A stretch of 40,917 nucleotides of DNA from Hyphomicrobiales bacterium (GCA_900466745.1 UBNE01000035.1:1-40917), one strand, 5' to 3'. Positions 20,271 through 28,945 are shown, counted from the first letter of the stretch. Notes: generated from the sequence alone by a model not told the origin. Made by a program: numbers and translations.

Positions 20271-21341
20271 CTAGCCCCTGACTGCCTTGAGCAGACGCTC
20301 GACATGGGCGATCGGCGTATCCGGCAGGATGCCGTGGCCGAGATTGAAAATGAAGGGCGCCCCGGCGAAGGCGGCGAGGATGGCCTCGACCCCCCGCTCC
20401 AGCTCCGGCCCGCCGGCCCGCAGAAGCTGCGGATCGAGATGGCCCTGCACAGGCACCAGCGATTGGATCTCCGAGCGCACGAAATCCCGGTCGATCTCGG
20501 TTTCGAGGCTGACGGCGTCGACGCCGGTGCCCCGCACATAATCCGGGATCAGGGCTCCGGCGCCGCGCGGAAAGCCGATGATCCGCACCTGCGGATGCGC
20601 GGCGCGCACGCCCTCGACGATCCGCCGCGTCGGCGCGATGCACCAGCGCCGGAAATCGTCCGGGGTCAGCACGCCGGCCCAGCTATCGAAGATCTGTACG
20701 GCATCGACGCCCGCCGCGATCTGGGCGTTGAGATAGGCGATGGAGCTCGCGACGATGCGGTCGACGATGGCCTGGAAGAGATCGGGGTCGCTGGCGAAGA
20801 GTGCCCGCGCCGGCCCCTGATCGGGCGTGCCGCGCCCCGCAACCATATAGGTGGCGACCGTCCAGGGCGCGCCGCAGAAGCCGATGAAGCCGGTCGATCG
20901 CGGCAGCGCCGCACGCACCCGGCGGACCGTCTCGATGATCGGAGCGAGCTTGCCCTCGTCGGCCAGCGCGTCGATCTGCGCCAGCCGGTCGGCATCGGCG
21001 ACTGGTTCAAGCCGCGGCCCTTCGCCCTCGACGAACCAGAGCTTCTGACCGAGCGCCTGCGGCACGACGAGAATATCCGAGAACAGGATCGCCGCATCGA
21101 AGCCGAAACGGCGGATCGGCTGGAGCGTCACCTCCGCCGCCAGCACGGGATCGTAGCAGAGCGACAGGAAGCTGCCGGCTTTCGCCCTCGTCTCGCGATA
21201 TTCGGGGAGATAGCGGCCGGCCTGGCGCATCAGCCAGATGGGCGGGACGGGAAGCGTCTCTCCCGAAAGGGCTCGCAGAAAGGCGGGGCCTTCCCCGGAG
21301 GCCGATCTCGCGTTCGTCGTCGAGCCCGTCGGGCGATCCAT
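20271..21341 (-). CDS. hemE: Uroporphyrinogen decarboxylase
   Basis: A 356-residue cytosolic enzyme that removes four acetate carboxyls from uroporphyrinogen III to give coproporphyrinogen III. The N-terminal signature [16 protein letters not shown] is present. Also [23 protein letters not shown] and C-terminal [12 protein letters not shown]. The start at 21341 (M-D-R-P-T-G) has a good GAGGACGTGAG leader; the longer in-frame start at 21443 would add 34 residues read from the origin region and is unlikely. hemE beside oriC is the classic arrangement described for Caulobacter. Confidence 0.97.
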   Translation of the reverse strand: MDRPTGSTTNARSASGEGPAFLRALSGETLPVPPIWLMRQAGRYLPEYRETRAKAGSFLSLCYDPVLAAEVTLQPIRRFGFDAAILFSDILVVPQALGQKLWFVEGEGPRLEPVADADRLAQIDALADEGKLAPIIETVRRVRAALPRSTGFIGFCGAPWTVATYMVAGRGTPDQGPARALFASDPDLFQAIVDRIVASSIAYLNAQIAAGVDAVQIFDSWAGVLTPDDFRRWCIAPTRRIVEGVRAAHPQVRIIGFPRGAGALIPDYVRGTGVDAVSLETEIDRDFVRSEIQSLVPVQGHLDPQLLRAGGPELERGVEAILAAFAGAPFIFNLGHGILPDTPIAHVERLLKAVRG

Positions 21342-21491
21342 CTCACGTCCTCTTAAAAAAGAGAATCCTAGAAAGACTCTTCTTTCTTTGACTCTTTGGC
21401 AGGGGGAGATAGCCCGCCACAATTTCGTCCACAACCGTTCCACAGGCGGTGGGACAGCAGGTCGCGGGTCGCCGGATACGGAAAGGGCCGG

Positions 21492-21506
21492 TTAAGGCTT
21501 TCTTAA
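21492..21506. promoter_or_regulatory. CtrA-binding site in oriC
   Basis: TTAAGGCTTTCTTAA is an exact TTAA-N7-TTAA match to the CtrA recognition sequence of alphaproteobacteria. In Caulobacter, CtrA binds several such sites in the origin and blocks initiation. Here it lies between the AT-rich tract and the parS-like site. Confidence 0.75.
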
Positions 21507-21544
21507 CGAATTGGAATCGGCGGGCCGGGCTCGGCCGACCCGAA

Positions 21545-21560
21545 TGATTCACGTGAAACA
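21545..21560. other. parS: parS-like site in oriC (one mismatch)
   Basis: TGATTCACGTGAAACA differs from TGTTTCACGTGAAACA only at base 3. It lies in the noncoding origin region, 8.7 kb from the perfect site in rsmG. The conserved core TTCACGTGAA is intact, so ParB is likely to bind. The same stretch includes one GANTC site (21546-21550), so methylation could overlap ParB binding. Confidence 0.8.
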
Positions 21561-21646
21561 CTTTCTTTACCATGCACAGCGCCGGGCCTGTTGATGGGGA
21601 AGCGCGGTTGTCCAGAGGCTCCGCGCCGGCCCGCCGGTTGCGAGTC

Positions 21647-21655
21647 TTATCCACA
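21647..21655 (+). promoter_or_regulatory. Perfect DnaA box
   Basis: TTATCCACA is the canonical high-affinity DnaA box. A second box in opposite orientation, read as TTATCCAAG, lies 14 bases further at 21670-21678. The pair is placed about 110 bases before the GTG start of the next gene. Confidence 0.85.
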
Positions 21656-21764
21656 CTGCTCCTCGGGGGCTTGGATAACCCGCCGGGAGGATGTCGCGTC
21701 GCTGCGATTTGCCAAAGCCGCATCAGGCGTTAGAGGAGGAGCAGGCTTCAGCGCGAGGGCTGCC

Positions 21765-22595
21765 GTGGTCCGCAACTATTTTCACCTTCATCTGGTTTCG
21801 GACGCGACGGGCGAGACGCTGATCGCGGTCAGCCGTGCCGCGGCGGCCCAATACGAAACCGTCTCGGCGATCGAGCATGTCTATCCGCTGGTGCGCTCGG
21901 AAGCGCAGCTCGCCCGCGTCCTCGCCGAGATCGAATCCTCGCCGGGGGTGGTGCTCTACACTCTGGTCGAGCCGGAATGGCAGGAGAAGCTGGAGAGCTT
22001 CTGCCGGGAGCTCGGCTGCCCCTGCCTCTCGGTGCTGCAGCCGGTTCTGTCCCTGTTCCAGTCCTATCTCGGCCAGGTCTCGGCGACGAAGCCGGGCGCG
22101 CAGCACGTTCTCAACACCGAATATTTCCGCCGCATCGATGCGATGAATTACACGCTGCTGCACGATGACGGGCAATTGGGCGGCGACCTCGACAATGCCG
22201 ACGTCATCCTCGTTGGCATCAGCCGGACCTCGAAGACGCCGACGAGCATCTATCTCGCCAATCGCGGCATCAAGACCGCCAACATCCCGCTCGTGCCGAA
22301 CGTGCCGCTGCCGCCGGAGCTTGACGCCGCCAGGAAGCCGCTGATCGTCGGACTCGTCGCCAGTCCCGACCGCATCGTCCAGATCCGGCAGAACCGCCTG
22401 CTCTCCCTGCGGGCCGATGACGAGACGCCCTATGTCGATCCGGCCGCGGTCGCCGACGAGGTCGCCCAGTCGCGCCGGCTCTGCGCCCGCAAGGGCTGGC
22501 CGGTGATCGACGTCACGCGCCGCTCCATCGAGGAGACGGCGGCGTCGATTCTCGACCTCCTGCGCGACCACCGCATGAAGTTCATCGCGACATGA
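21765..22595 (+). CDS. Pyruvate, phosphate dikinase regulatory protein (kinase/pyrophosphorylase, DUF299)
   Basis: A 276-residue bifunctional regulator that phosphorylates and dephosphorylates pyruvate phosphate dikinase (or PEP synthase), using ADP and phosphate. A GTG at 21765 is used because it gives [18 protein letters not shown], the conserved N-terminus. The longer frame from 21591 runs through oriC. The ATP-binding-like loop [11 protein letters not shown] is at about residues 147-157. The C-terminus has the family [16 protein letters not shown]. It is adjacent to oriC, as in many alphaproteobacteria, and overlaps maf by four bases. Confidence 0.93.
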   Translation: MVRNYFHLHLVSDATGETLIAVSRAAAAQYETVSAIEHVYPLVRSEAQLARVLAEIESSPGVVLYTLVEPEWQEKLESFCRELGCPCLSVLQPVLSLFQSYLGQVSATKPGAQHVLNTEYFRRIDAMNYTLLHDDGQLGGDLDNADVILVGISRTSKTPTSIYLANRGIKTANIPLVPNVPLPPELDAARKPLIVGLVASPDRIVQIRQNRLLSLRADDETPYVDPAAVADEVAQSRRLCARKGWPVIDVTRRSIEETAASILDLLRDHRMKFIAT

Positions 22596-23209
22596 CGCGG
22601 CTGTGGCTCTCGCCGGCGCCGCTGATTCTCGCCTCGGGCAGCCTCACCCGGCGCGACATGCTGGCTGCGGCCGGGCTTCCGGTGGAAACGGCGAAGCCGG
22701 AGATCGACGAGCGCGCGGTCGAGCGGCCGCTGGCCGAGCAGGGTGTCGCGGCGGACGGCATCGCCTCGGCGCTGGCGGAGGCGAAGGCGCTTGCCGTGTC
22801 GAAGCTCCGTTCCGGCCGGCTCGTCCTGGCCGCCGACCAGACCCTGACCTGCGAGGGACGATCCTTCCACAAGCCGGGGGACGCTGCGGCGGCGGCCGTG
22901 CAGATCGCGGCGCTGGCGGGCCGCACCCACGCGCTGCATTCCGCCTTCGCTCTGGCGCGGGACGGAGAGGTGCTTGCCCAGGGTCGGGCGACGGCGCGCC
23001 TGACGATGCGCCCGCTCGATGCCGCTTTCATCGAGCGTTATGTCGAGGCCGCCGGCCCGGCCATCCTCGCCAGCGTCGGCGGCTACCAGCTCGAAGGGCT
23101 CGGCGCGCAGCTCTTCGCGCGGATCGACGGCGATCATTTCACCATTCTCGGCCTGCCGCTGCTGCCTGTCCTCCAGGCCCTGCGCGATCTCGGCCATCTC
23201 GCCCGCTAA
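22592..23209 (+). CDS. Maf family nucleotide pyrophosphatase
   Basis: A 205-residue Maf/ITPase-like protein that hydrolyses noncanonical or canonical nucleoside triphosphates to monophosphates. The N-terminal loop [11 protein letters not shown] is a variant of the usual L-A-S-x-S-P-R-R. The catalytic region reads A-A-D-Q-T-L, a form common in alphaproteobacterial Maf. F-H-K-P and [10 protein letters not shown] follow, the latter the S-x-G-x-Y-x-x-E-G signature. It starts within the preceding gene's stop (ATGA). Confidence 0.93.
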   Translation: MTRLWLSPAPLILASGSLTRRDMLAAAGLPVETAKPEIDERAVERPLAEQGVAADGIASALAEAKALAVSKLRSGRLVLAADQTLTCEGRSFHKPGDAAAAAVQIAALAGRTHALHSAFALARDGEVLAQGRATARLTMRPLDAAFIERYVEAAGPAILASVGGYQLEGLGAQLFARIDGDHFTILGLPLLPVLQALRDLGHLAR

Positions 23210-23221
23210 CCGGATTTCACC

Positions 23222-24055
23222 ATGCCCCCCCATTGCTTCGTCATCGGCCATCCCATCGCGCATTCGCGTTCGCCGCTGATCCATGGCGAATGGCTGCGGC
23301 ATTACGGGCTGGCCGGCAGCTACGAGGCCATCGACGTCGCCCCGGCCGATCTGCCGGCCTTCATCGCCAGGCTGCGCGCCGGCGCATTCGCCGGCGGTAA
23401 CGTCACTGTGCCGCACAAGGAGGCGGTGATGGCGCTGGTCGACGAGGTCAGCGAAGCGGGCCGGGCGGTGGGCGCGGTCAACACGCTGTGGCGCGACGGC
23501 GAGCGGATCTTCGCCGACAACAGCGATGTCTCCGGCTTCCTCGCCCATCTCGACGCCACCGTCCCCGGCTGGGATGACCAGGTGGGCACGGCCCTCGTCC
23601 TGGGAGCGGGCGGGGCCGCGCGCGGCATCGCCTTCGGCCTCAAGGCGCGCGGCATCGGCCGCATCCTGGTGGCCAACCGCAGCCGCGGGCGCGCCGAGGA
23701 GCTGGCGTCGTCGTTCGGCGCGCCGTTGACGGCGGTCGACTGGGAGCGGCGCGGCGAAGCGGTCGGCGCGGCCGATCTCGTCGTCAACACCACGGCGCTC
23801 GGCATGCAGGGCAAGCCGCCGCTGGAGCTCGATCTTTCGCGCCTGCGCCCCGGCACCATCGTCGACGATATCGTCTATGCGCCGCTGAGAACGGCGCTGC
23901 TCGCCGCGGCGCAACGGCGCGGCGGCATCGTCGTCGACGGGCTCGGTATGCTGCTGCACCAGGCCGTGCCGGGCTTCGGCCGCTGGTTCGGCGTCACGCC
24001 GCAGGTGACGCCGGCGCTGCGCGATCTGATCGAAGCCGATATCCTCAAGGCGTGA
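23222..24055 (+). CDS. aroE: Shikimate dehydrogenase
   Basis: A 277-residue NADP enzyme that reduces 3-dehydroshikimate to shikimate in aromatic amino-acid synthesis. The substrate domain shows G-H-P-I-A-H-S-R-S-P-L-I-H, the catalytic K66 in G-N-V-T-V-P-H-K, and D102 in A-D-N-S-D-V-S-G-F. The NADP domain has V-L-G-A-G-G-A-A-R-G and the N-R-S-R-G-R-A stretch that binds the 2'-phosphate. The end carries G-L-G-M-L-L-H-Q-A. Twelve bases after maf. Confidence 0.96.
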   Translation: MPPHCFVIGHPIAHSRSPLIHGEWLRHYGLAGSYEAIDVAPADLPAFIARLRAGAFAGGNVTVPHKEAVMALVDEVSEAGRAVGAVNTLWRDGERIFADNSDVSGFLAHLDATVPGWDDQVGTALVLGAGGAARGIAFGLKARGIGRILVANRSRGRAEELASSFGAPLTAVDWERRGEAVGAADLVVNTTALGMQGKPPLELDLSRLRPGTIVDDIVYAPLRTALLAAAQRRGGIVVDGLGMLLHQAVPGFGRWFGVTPQVTPALRDLIEADILKA

Positions 24056-24071
24056 TTCGCAAGGAACGCGC

Positions 24072-24698
24072 ATGACCTTCGTGCTGGGCCTCACGGGCTC
24101 GATCGGAATGGGCAAATCGACGACGGCCGCTCTTTTCGAGAAGCGGGGCGTGCCGCTGCACGATGCCGATGCGGCGGTGCATCGCCTGCATCGCGGCCGG
24201 GCGGCGGCGCCGATCGCGGCGGCCTTTCCCGGAACGGTCGTCGACGGCGTGGTCGACCGCGCCAGGCTCGGCGCCGCGGTGCTCGGCAGCCCCGATGCGC
24301 TCAGCCGGCTCGAGGCGATCATCCATCCGCTGGTGCGGGAGGAGGAGGAGGCTTTCCTCGCCCGCTGCCGGACGCAGGCGGCCGGGCTCGCCGTCATCGA
24401 CGTGCCGCTCCTGCTGGAAACCGGGGGCGAGGGGCGGTGCGACGCGGTGCTCGTCGTCACGGCCCCGGCCGCGGTCCAGCGCGAGCGCGTGCTGGCGCGT
24501 CCGGGCATGAATGCGGAGAAGCTGCAAGCGATCCTGTCGCGCCAGATGCCGGATGCCGAGAAGCGCCGCCGGGCGCATTTCCTTGTGGACACCTCGCGCG
24601 GTCTCGTGGCCGCGGAGCGGCAGGTCGGCTCTATCCTCGCAGCACTGGCCGGCCGGCCCGGAGGCGGAGCGGCGGCGACCTACAGGGCGAGGTCCTGA
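24072..24698 (+). CDS. coaE: Dephospho-CoA kinase
   Basis: A 208-residue P-loop kinase for the last step of coenzyme A synthesis. The P-loop G-L-T-G-S-I-G-M-G-K-S-T spans 6-17. D-A-D-A-A-V-H gives the catalytic Asp region near 34, and V-I-D-V-P-L-L-L-E-T is the conserved CoA-domain strand. The C-terminal lid includes R-Q-M-P-D-A-E-K-R-R-R-A. It lies between aroE and dnaQ, a conserved order, with a 4-base gap to dnaQ. Confidence 0.96.
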   Translation: MTFVLGLTGSIGMGKSTTAALFEKRGVPLHDADAAVHRLHRGRAAAPIAAAFPGTVVDGVVDRARLGAAVLGSPDALSRLEAIIHPLVREEEEAFLARCRTQAAGLAVIDVPLLLETGGEGRCDAVLVVTAPAAVQRERVLARPGMNAEKLQAILSRQMPDAEKRRRAHFLVDTSRGLVAAERQVGSILAALAGRPGGGAAATYRARS

Positions 24699-24702
24699 CC
24701 CG

Positions 24703-25419
24703 ATGCGCGAGATCGTTCTCGATACCGAAACCACCGGCGTCGAAGCCCATAACGGCGATCGCATCGTCGAGATCGGTTGCGTCGAGCTGGTCAACCACTG
24801 TCCGAGCGGCCGCACCTTCCACGTCTATATCAACCCCGAGCGCTCGATGCCCGTGGAGGCCTACAACGTTCACGGGCTTTCCGAGGAGTTCCTGTCGGAC
24901 AAGCCCGTCTTCGCCGCGGTCGCGCAGGATTTCGCCGAATTCATCGCCGGCGCCAAGCTGGTGATCCACAACGCCGCCTTCGACATCGGCTTCATCAACA
25001 TGGAGTTCAAGCGCCTCGGCATGGCGCCGGTCGAGCCGGCTTTCGTGGTCGACACGCTGTCCATGGCGCGCCGCAAGCATCCCGGCGCCTCCAACAGCCT
25101 CGACGCCCTCTGCTCGCGCTACGGCATCGACAACAGCCGGCGCACCAAGCACGGCGCGCTGCTCGATTCCGAGATCCTGGCCGAGGTCTATATCGAGCTG
25201 ATCGGCGGCAAGCAGGCTTCGCTCGGTCTCGGCGTCGAGGCGGCGGCCGGGCGCCCGGGCCTCGCCGCGCCCATGCTGGAGCGGCCGCAGCGCCAGCGCC
25301 CGCTCGCGCCCCGGCTGGACCAGGCCGCCCTCGCGGCGCATGAGGCCTTCATCCTCAAATCCCTGAAGGCCCCGCTCTGGAAGGGCTATCTCGGCATCGC
25401 CGACGAGGCGGCGCAGTAG
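24703..25419 (+). CDS. dnaQ: DNA polymerase III epsilon subunit (3'-5' exonuclease)
   Basis: A 238-residue DEDDh proofreading exonuclease. Catalytic residues are visible as D7 and E9 in L-D-T-E-T-T-G, the Asp of H-N-A-A-F-D-I-G-F, and the His and Asp of T-K-H-G-A-L-L-D-S. The C-terminal tail (A-F-I-L-K-S-L-K-A-P-L-W) is the polymerase alpha-binding region typical of alphaproteobacterial DnaQ. The ATG at 24703 places the first catalytic Asp at residue 7 as expected; longer readings run into coaE. It ends the regulator-maf-aroE-coaE-dnaQ unit, convergent with terC. Confidence 0.96.
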   Translation: MREIVLDTETTGVEAHNGDRIVEIGCVELVNHCPSGRTFHVYINPERSMPVEAYNVHGLSEEFLSDKPVFAAVAQDFAEFIAGAKLVIHNAAFDIGFINMEFKRLGMAPVEPAFVVDTLSMARRKHPGASNSLDALCSRYGIDNSRRTKHGALLDSEILAEVYIELIGGKQASLGLGVEAAAGRPGLAAPMLERPQRQRPLAPRLDQAALAAHEAFILKSLKAPLWKGYLGIADEAAQ

Positions 25420-25429
25420 ATCTGAAGCG

Positions 25430-26158
25430 CTACGAAGCCTTCCGCCGCGACAGCATGTTGAGCGCCTCGACCAGGGCCGAGAAGGCCATCGCCGCGTAGA
25501 TATAGCCCTTCGGCACATGCACGCCGAAGCCCTCGGCGATCAGCGTGCCGCCGATCATCAGCAGGAAGCCGAGCGCCAGCATCACGATCGTCGGATTGTT
25601 CTCGATGAAGCGTGCCAGCGGGTCGGCGGCGAGCAGCATGGTCAGCACCGCGACGATCACGGCGATGACCATCACCGGAAGATGCTCGGTCATGCCGACG
25701 GCGGTGATGATCGAATCGACCGAGAAGACGAGGTCGAGCAGCAGGATCTGGACGATGACGCTGCCGAAATTGGCGGCGGCGCGGCCGCCGTCGAACAGGT
25801 CCGGGCCCGGATCCGGGTCGACCTTGTGATGGATTTCCTTCGTCGCCTTCCAGACCAGGAACAGGCCGCCGGCGATCAGGATGAGGTCGCGCCAGGAGAA
25901 GGCATGGCCGAGGACCGAGAAGACCGGCGCGGTGAGCTTGACGATGACCGCGACCGTGCCGAGCAGCGCCAGGCGCAGGACGAGCGCCAGCCCGATGCCG
26001 ATCCTGCGGCCCCGGGAGCGCTGATGCTCGGGCAGCTTGTTGGTCAGGATCGAGATGAAGATCAGGTTGTCGATGCCGAGCACGACCTCCATGGCGATCA
26101 ATGCCCCGAGCGCGGCCCACACGGCCGGGTCGGAGGCGAGCGTCACAAGGGCGTCCAT
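25430..26158 (-). CDS. TerC-family integral membrane protein
   Basis: A 242-residue protein with about seven hydrophobic segments. Two signature acidic motifs lie in membrane segments, [14 protein letters not shown] and [12 protein letters not shown]. TerC proteins have been linked to tellurite resistance and, more recently, to manganese export during membrane-protein metalation; which applies here is not known. A soluble loop after G-G-L-F-L-V-W-K-A contains K-E-I-H-H-K-V. It sits between dnaQ and secB, where relatives often lack it or carry other genes. Confidence 0.9.
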   Translation of the reverse strand: MDALVTLASDPAVWAALGALIAMEVVLGIDNLIFISILTNKLPEHQRSRGRRIGIGLALVLRLALLGTVAVIVKLTAPVFSVLGHAFSWRDLILIAGGLFLVWKATKEIHHKVDPDPGPDLFDGGRAAANFGSVIVQILLLDLVFSVDSIITAVGMTEHLPVMVIAVIVAVLTMLLAADPLARFIENNPTIVMLALGFLLMIGGTLIAEGFGVHVPKGYIYAAMAFSALVEALNMLSRRKAS

Positions 26159-26258
26159 CGGGTCTCCATCGGATAGGGTCTGGCGGGAGCCGCCACAGCC
26201 GGTCCGAGATGGCGAGGCGCCGATGGCTGCGCAAGAGCAATAATCAGGCGCAACAAAC

Positions 26259-26284
26259 GAAAAAGGGCCCGCGAGGGGCCCTTT
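26259..26284 (-). terminator. Rho-independent terminator of secB
   Basis: A 9-base perfect stem (26262-26270 with 26276-26284, AAAGGGCCC against GGGCCCTTT) closes a 5-base loop. On the minus strand the stem is followed by TTTTTCGTTT. It lies 21 bases beyond the secB stop. Confidence 0.85.
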
Positions 26285-26305
26285 CCGATGTCGGGGGAGC
26301 GGTGC

Positions 26306-26800
26306 TCAGGCGTTGACGGCGCCCGGCTGACCCATCTCCTGCATGCGCTGCTGGTAGAGCGCGGCGAAATCGATCGGCGGCACGTAGAAGGGCGGGAAGC
26401 CGCCGTTCTGCACCGCCTCGGCGATGATCTGGCGCGCGAAGGGGAAGAGCAGGCGGGCGCAGTCGATCACCAGCACCGGATGCATGTGCTCTTCCGGGAT
26501 GTTCTGCAGGCGGAAGACGCCGGCATAGCTCAGGTCGAAGGCGAACAGCGTCTCGTTGTTGAGCTCGGCCTTGCCCTCGAGCTTCAGCACGGTCTCGTAG
26601 TCGGTGCCGCCGAGGCTGGTCGTGCCGACATTGACCTGCAGCGACATCTGCGGGCCCTGCTGGGCGTCCTGCTGGGCGAGGGCGCGCGGCGCCTTGGGGT
26701 TCTCGAACGAGAAATCCTTGGTGTACTGGATCAGGGCGTTGAGGCTCGGAGCCGTATCCGCGGCGCCGGCGCCGTTGCCGTTGGGAAGTTCGTTGGCCAT
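26306..26800 (-). CDS. secB: Protein-export chaperone SecB
   Basis: A 164-residue cytosolic chaperone that keeps preproteins unfolded and delivers them to SecA. Typical stretches are Y-T-K-D-F-S-F-E-N-P-K-A-P, S-L-Q-V-N-V-G, Y-E-T-V-L-K-L-E-G-K-A, F-A-F-D-L-S-Y-A-G-V-F-R-L and the tail L-L-F-P-F-A-R-Q-I-I. The start M-A-N-E-L-P at 26800 is preferred; an ATG three codons upstream (26809) is possible. It is divergent from the Tim44-like gene across a 255-base spacer that holds both promoters. Confidence 0.96.
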   Translation of the reverse strand: MANELPNGNGAGAADTAPSLNALIQYTKDFSFENPKAPRALAQQDAQQGPQMSLQVNVGTTSLGGTDYETVLKLEGKAELNNETLFAFDLSYAGVFRLQNIPEEHMHPVLVIDCARLLFPFARQIIAEAVQNGGFPPFYVPPIDFAALYQQRMQEMGQPGAVNA

Positions 26801-27055
26801 CGGTCCCATCTTGTTCTGGCAGGCTGTGTCGGGAAATCCCGCGCCGGTTTCGGGCATGCGGGACTGCGCTCCGCCTCCGGGGCGACGCGCGCGTCGGCTA
26901 TCATGGACGGCAGGGACGCACAAGAACTCGCCTTCACAAGGCCGGGGGTGGATGTTACGAGCCTGTCTCACCATATGACGGTGGTGACGGCCTGCCGCCG
27001 GTGTTCTGGCAGAGGCCCGGACCATGACGAGACGGGAGCCGCGGGTCAGCCTTCG

Positions 27056-27778
27056 ATGCAAAATTCCTTCGACATAACGACTCTGGTCTTCTTGGCTCTG
27101 GCCGTTTTCGTCGCCTGGAAGCTGCGCTCCGTCCTTGGCCAGAAGACCGGCCACGAGCAGCCGCCAAAGGACCCCTTCGTCCGGCGCGAGACGCCGCCGC
27201 TGCGGCCGGACCAGGCCCAGGACAAGCGCGACAACGTCATCCGCCTGCCGGGCGCGGCCAATGATCCCGCCGCCGCCGCTCCGTCGGCGGCCGAGCGCTG
27301 GAAGGATATCGCGCCGCCGGATTCGCCGGTCAGCAACGGCATCGAGGCGATCGTCCGGCAGGAGCCGGCCTTCGATCCCCAGGCCTTCATCGGCGGCGCC
27401 AAGGCCGCCTACGAGACCATCGTCACCGCCTTCGCCCGTGGCGACCGCAAGGCGCTGAAGAACCTGCTCGCCAAGGATGTCTATGACGGCTTCGAGCAGG
27501 CGATCACCGAACGCGAGAAGCGCGGCGAGAAGGCCGAATCGAACTTTGTCTCGATCGACAAGGCCGAGTTGACCGGCGTCGAGGTCAAGGGCAAGGCGGC
27601 GCAGGTCACCATCGCCTTCGTCTCGCAGCTCATCAGCGTCACGCGCGATGCGCAGGGCAACGTCGTCGACGGCAGCGCCGATCAGGTGTCGGAGGTCAAC
27701 GACATCTGGACCTTCTCGCGCCAGCTCGGCAGCAGGGACCCCAACTGGCTTCTCGTCGCCACCGAAGCCGGGGCGTGA
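27056..27778 (+). CDS. Tim44/TimA-domain membrane-anchored protein
   Basis: A 240-residue protein with an N-terminal membrane anchor (about 7-24, T-T-L-V-F-L-A-L-A-V-F-V-A-W-K-L). A Pro-rich cytoplasmic linker follows, and then a C-terminal Tim44-like domain beginning F-I-G-G-A-K-A-A-Y-E-T-I-V-T-A-F-A. The alphaproteobacterial homologue TimA is related to mitochondrial import factor Tim44, with a proposed role at the membrane or in secretion that is still poorly defined. Its place opposite secB is conserved. The stop overlaps the mltA start (GTGA). Confidence 0.9.
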   Translation: MQNSFDITTLVFLALAVFVAWKLRSVLGQKTGHEQPPKDPFVRRETPPLRPDQAQDKRDNVIRLPGAANDPAAAAPSAAERWKDIAPPDSPVSNGIEAIVRQEPAFDPQAFIGGAKAAYETIVTAFARGDRKALKNLLAKDVYDGFEQAITEREKRGEKAESNFVSIDKAELTGVEVKGKAAQVTIAFVSQLISVTRDAQGNVVDGSADQVSEVNDIWTFSRQLGSRDPNWLLVATEAGA

Positions 27779-28944
27779 ACCGTGGCGCCGCGGCCGCGCT
27801 CGCGCTGCTCGCGGCCCTTGCACCGGTTCCGATGACGGCCATGGCCAACCCTCCCTTCCCCCTGCCGGACGGCGCCCGCGCCGAACCGGCGACGCCCGGC
27901 GGGATCGCCGGCTGGCGGCAGGACGACCAGGGCGAGGCCTTCGCCGTCTTCGCGCGGGGCTGCATGGCGGAGCCGCCGCTGCGGCAGGCGGTGGCTTTGC
28001 CGGACGTGCTCGCCGCCGCCTGCGAGAAGGCGAAGGCTCTGGCGGCGGCCGGTTCGGTCAGCGCCGATGAGGCGCGCGGCTTCTTCGAGCAGAATTTCAG
28101 CTTCTGGCACATCCGTCCGGCAAACGCCGAAACCGGCTTCATGACCGGCTATTTCGAGCCCGAATTCGAGGGCTCCCTCACCCGCTCCGAGGCCTTTCCG
28201 ACGCCGCTCTATGCCCGCCCGAAGGATCTGGTGACGCGGTTTCCCGAGGATGACTGGCCCGGCCTCGACAAGGCGCTCTCCGCCGCGCGCCGCACCGGCA
28301 AGGGACTCGAGCCCTTCCCGGACCGTGCCGCCATCGAGACCGGCGCGCTCGACGGGCAGGGGCTGGAGATCCTCTGGCTGCGCGACCCCGTCGACCGCTT
28401 CGTCCTGCAGGTGCAGGGCTCCGGCCGCGTACGCCTGCCCGACGGCAGGGTGACGCGGCTGGTCTATTCCGGGCGCAACGGCCTGCCCTATACCTCGCTC
28501 GGCCGCGTGCTGAGCCAGCGCGAGAACATCCCGCCCGAGCAGATGACGATGGACCGCCTCGTCGCGCGGCTGAAGGCCGATCCCGCCTTCGCGCGCGATC
28601 TCATCCGGCTCAACCGCTCCTTCGTCTTCTTCGCCCGCCGCGACGACCTGCCGGCCGAGGCCGGGCCGATCGGCGGCGCCGGGCTGCCGCTGACGCCGCT
28701 GCGCAGTATCGCCATCGACCGCAATCTCTGGCCCTACGGCCTGCCGGTCTGGATCGACGCGGCCCTTCCCGACGGAGCGGGCGGCACGGCGCCGCTGGCC
28801 AGGCTGACCGTCGCGCAGGATACCGGTTCCGCCATTCTCGGCCCGGCGCGGCTGGACCTCTTCGTCGGCTCCGGCGAAGCGGCCGGGCATCGCGCCGGGC
28901 TGATCCGGCATCCCGTCTCCTTCACCGTGCTCTGGCCGCGTTGA
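27775..28944 (+). CDS. mltA: Membrane-bound lytic murein transglycosylase MltA
   Basis: A 389-residue peptidoglycan-cleaving enzyme that leaves 1,6-anhydro-MurNAc ends. The GTG start overlaps the previous stop. A short signal peptide (about 1-25, ending T-A-M-A) has no lipobox cysteine. The MltA core shows G-Y-F-E-P-E-F-E-G-S and G-R-N-G-L-P-Y-T. The 3D domain carries V-A-Q-D-T-G-S-A-I with catalytic-type D349, followed by D-L-F-V-G-S-G. It is in an operon with the Tim44-like gene, smr and the XRE gene. Confidence 0.93.
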   Translation: MNRGAAAALALLAALAPVPMTAMANPPFPLPDGARAEPATPGGIAGWRQDDQGEAFAVFARGCMAEPPLRQAVALPDVLAAACEKAKALAAAGSVSADEARGFFEQNFSFWHIRPANAETGFMTGYFEPEFEGSLTRSEAFPTPLYARPKDLVTRFPEDDWPGLDKALSAARRTGKGLEPFPDRAAIETGALDGQGLEILWLRDPVDRFVLQVQGSGRVRLPDGRVTRLVYSGRNGLPYTSLGRVLSQRENIPPEQMTMDRLVARLKADPAFARDLIRLNRSFVFFARRDDLPAEAGPIGGAGLPLTPLRSIAIDRNLWPYGLPVWIDAALPDGAGGTAPLARLTVAQDTGSAILGPARLDLFVGSGEAAGHRAGLIRHPVSFTVLWPR

Positions 28945-28945
28945 G

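Larger units (their letters stand above)
21342..21764. other. oriC: Probable chromosomal replication origin oriC
   Basis: A 423-base gap between divergent hemE and the PPDK-regulator gene, the position of the origin in Caulobacter and relatives. It contains a perfect DnaA box TTATCCACA at 21647-21655, a reverse one with two mismatches at 21670-21678, and weaker ones at 21425-21433, 21436-21444 and 21608-21616. An AT-rich tract at 21350-21397 (ending in CTTCTTTCTTTGACTCTTTG) is a candidate unwinding element. It also holds a CtrA-type site, six GANTC sites and a parS-like site. Function as origin is inferred from synteny plus these elements. Confidence 0.85.

Noticed and set aside
22430..24592. 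A 720-codon minus-strand frame across maf, aroE and coaE.
   Set aside because: It crosses three well-supported plus-strand genes and has no recognisable motif.
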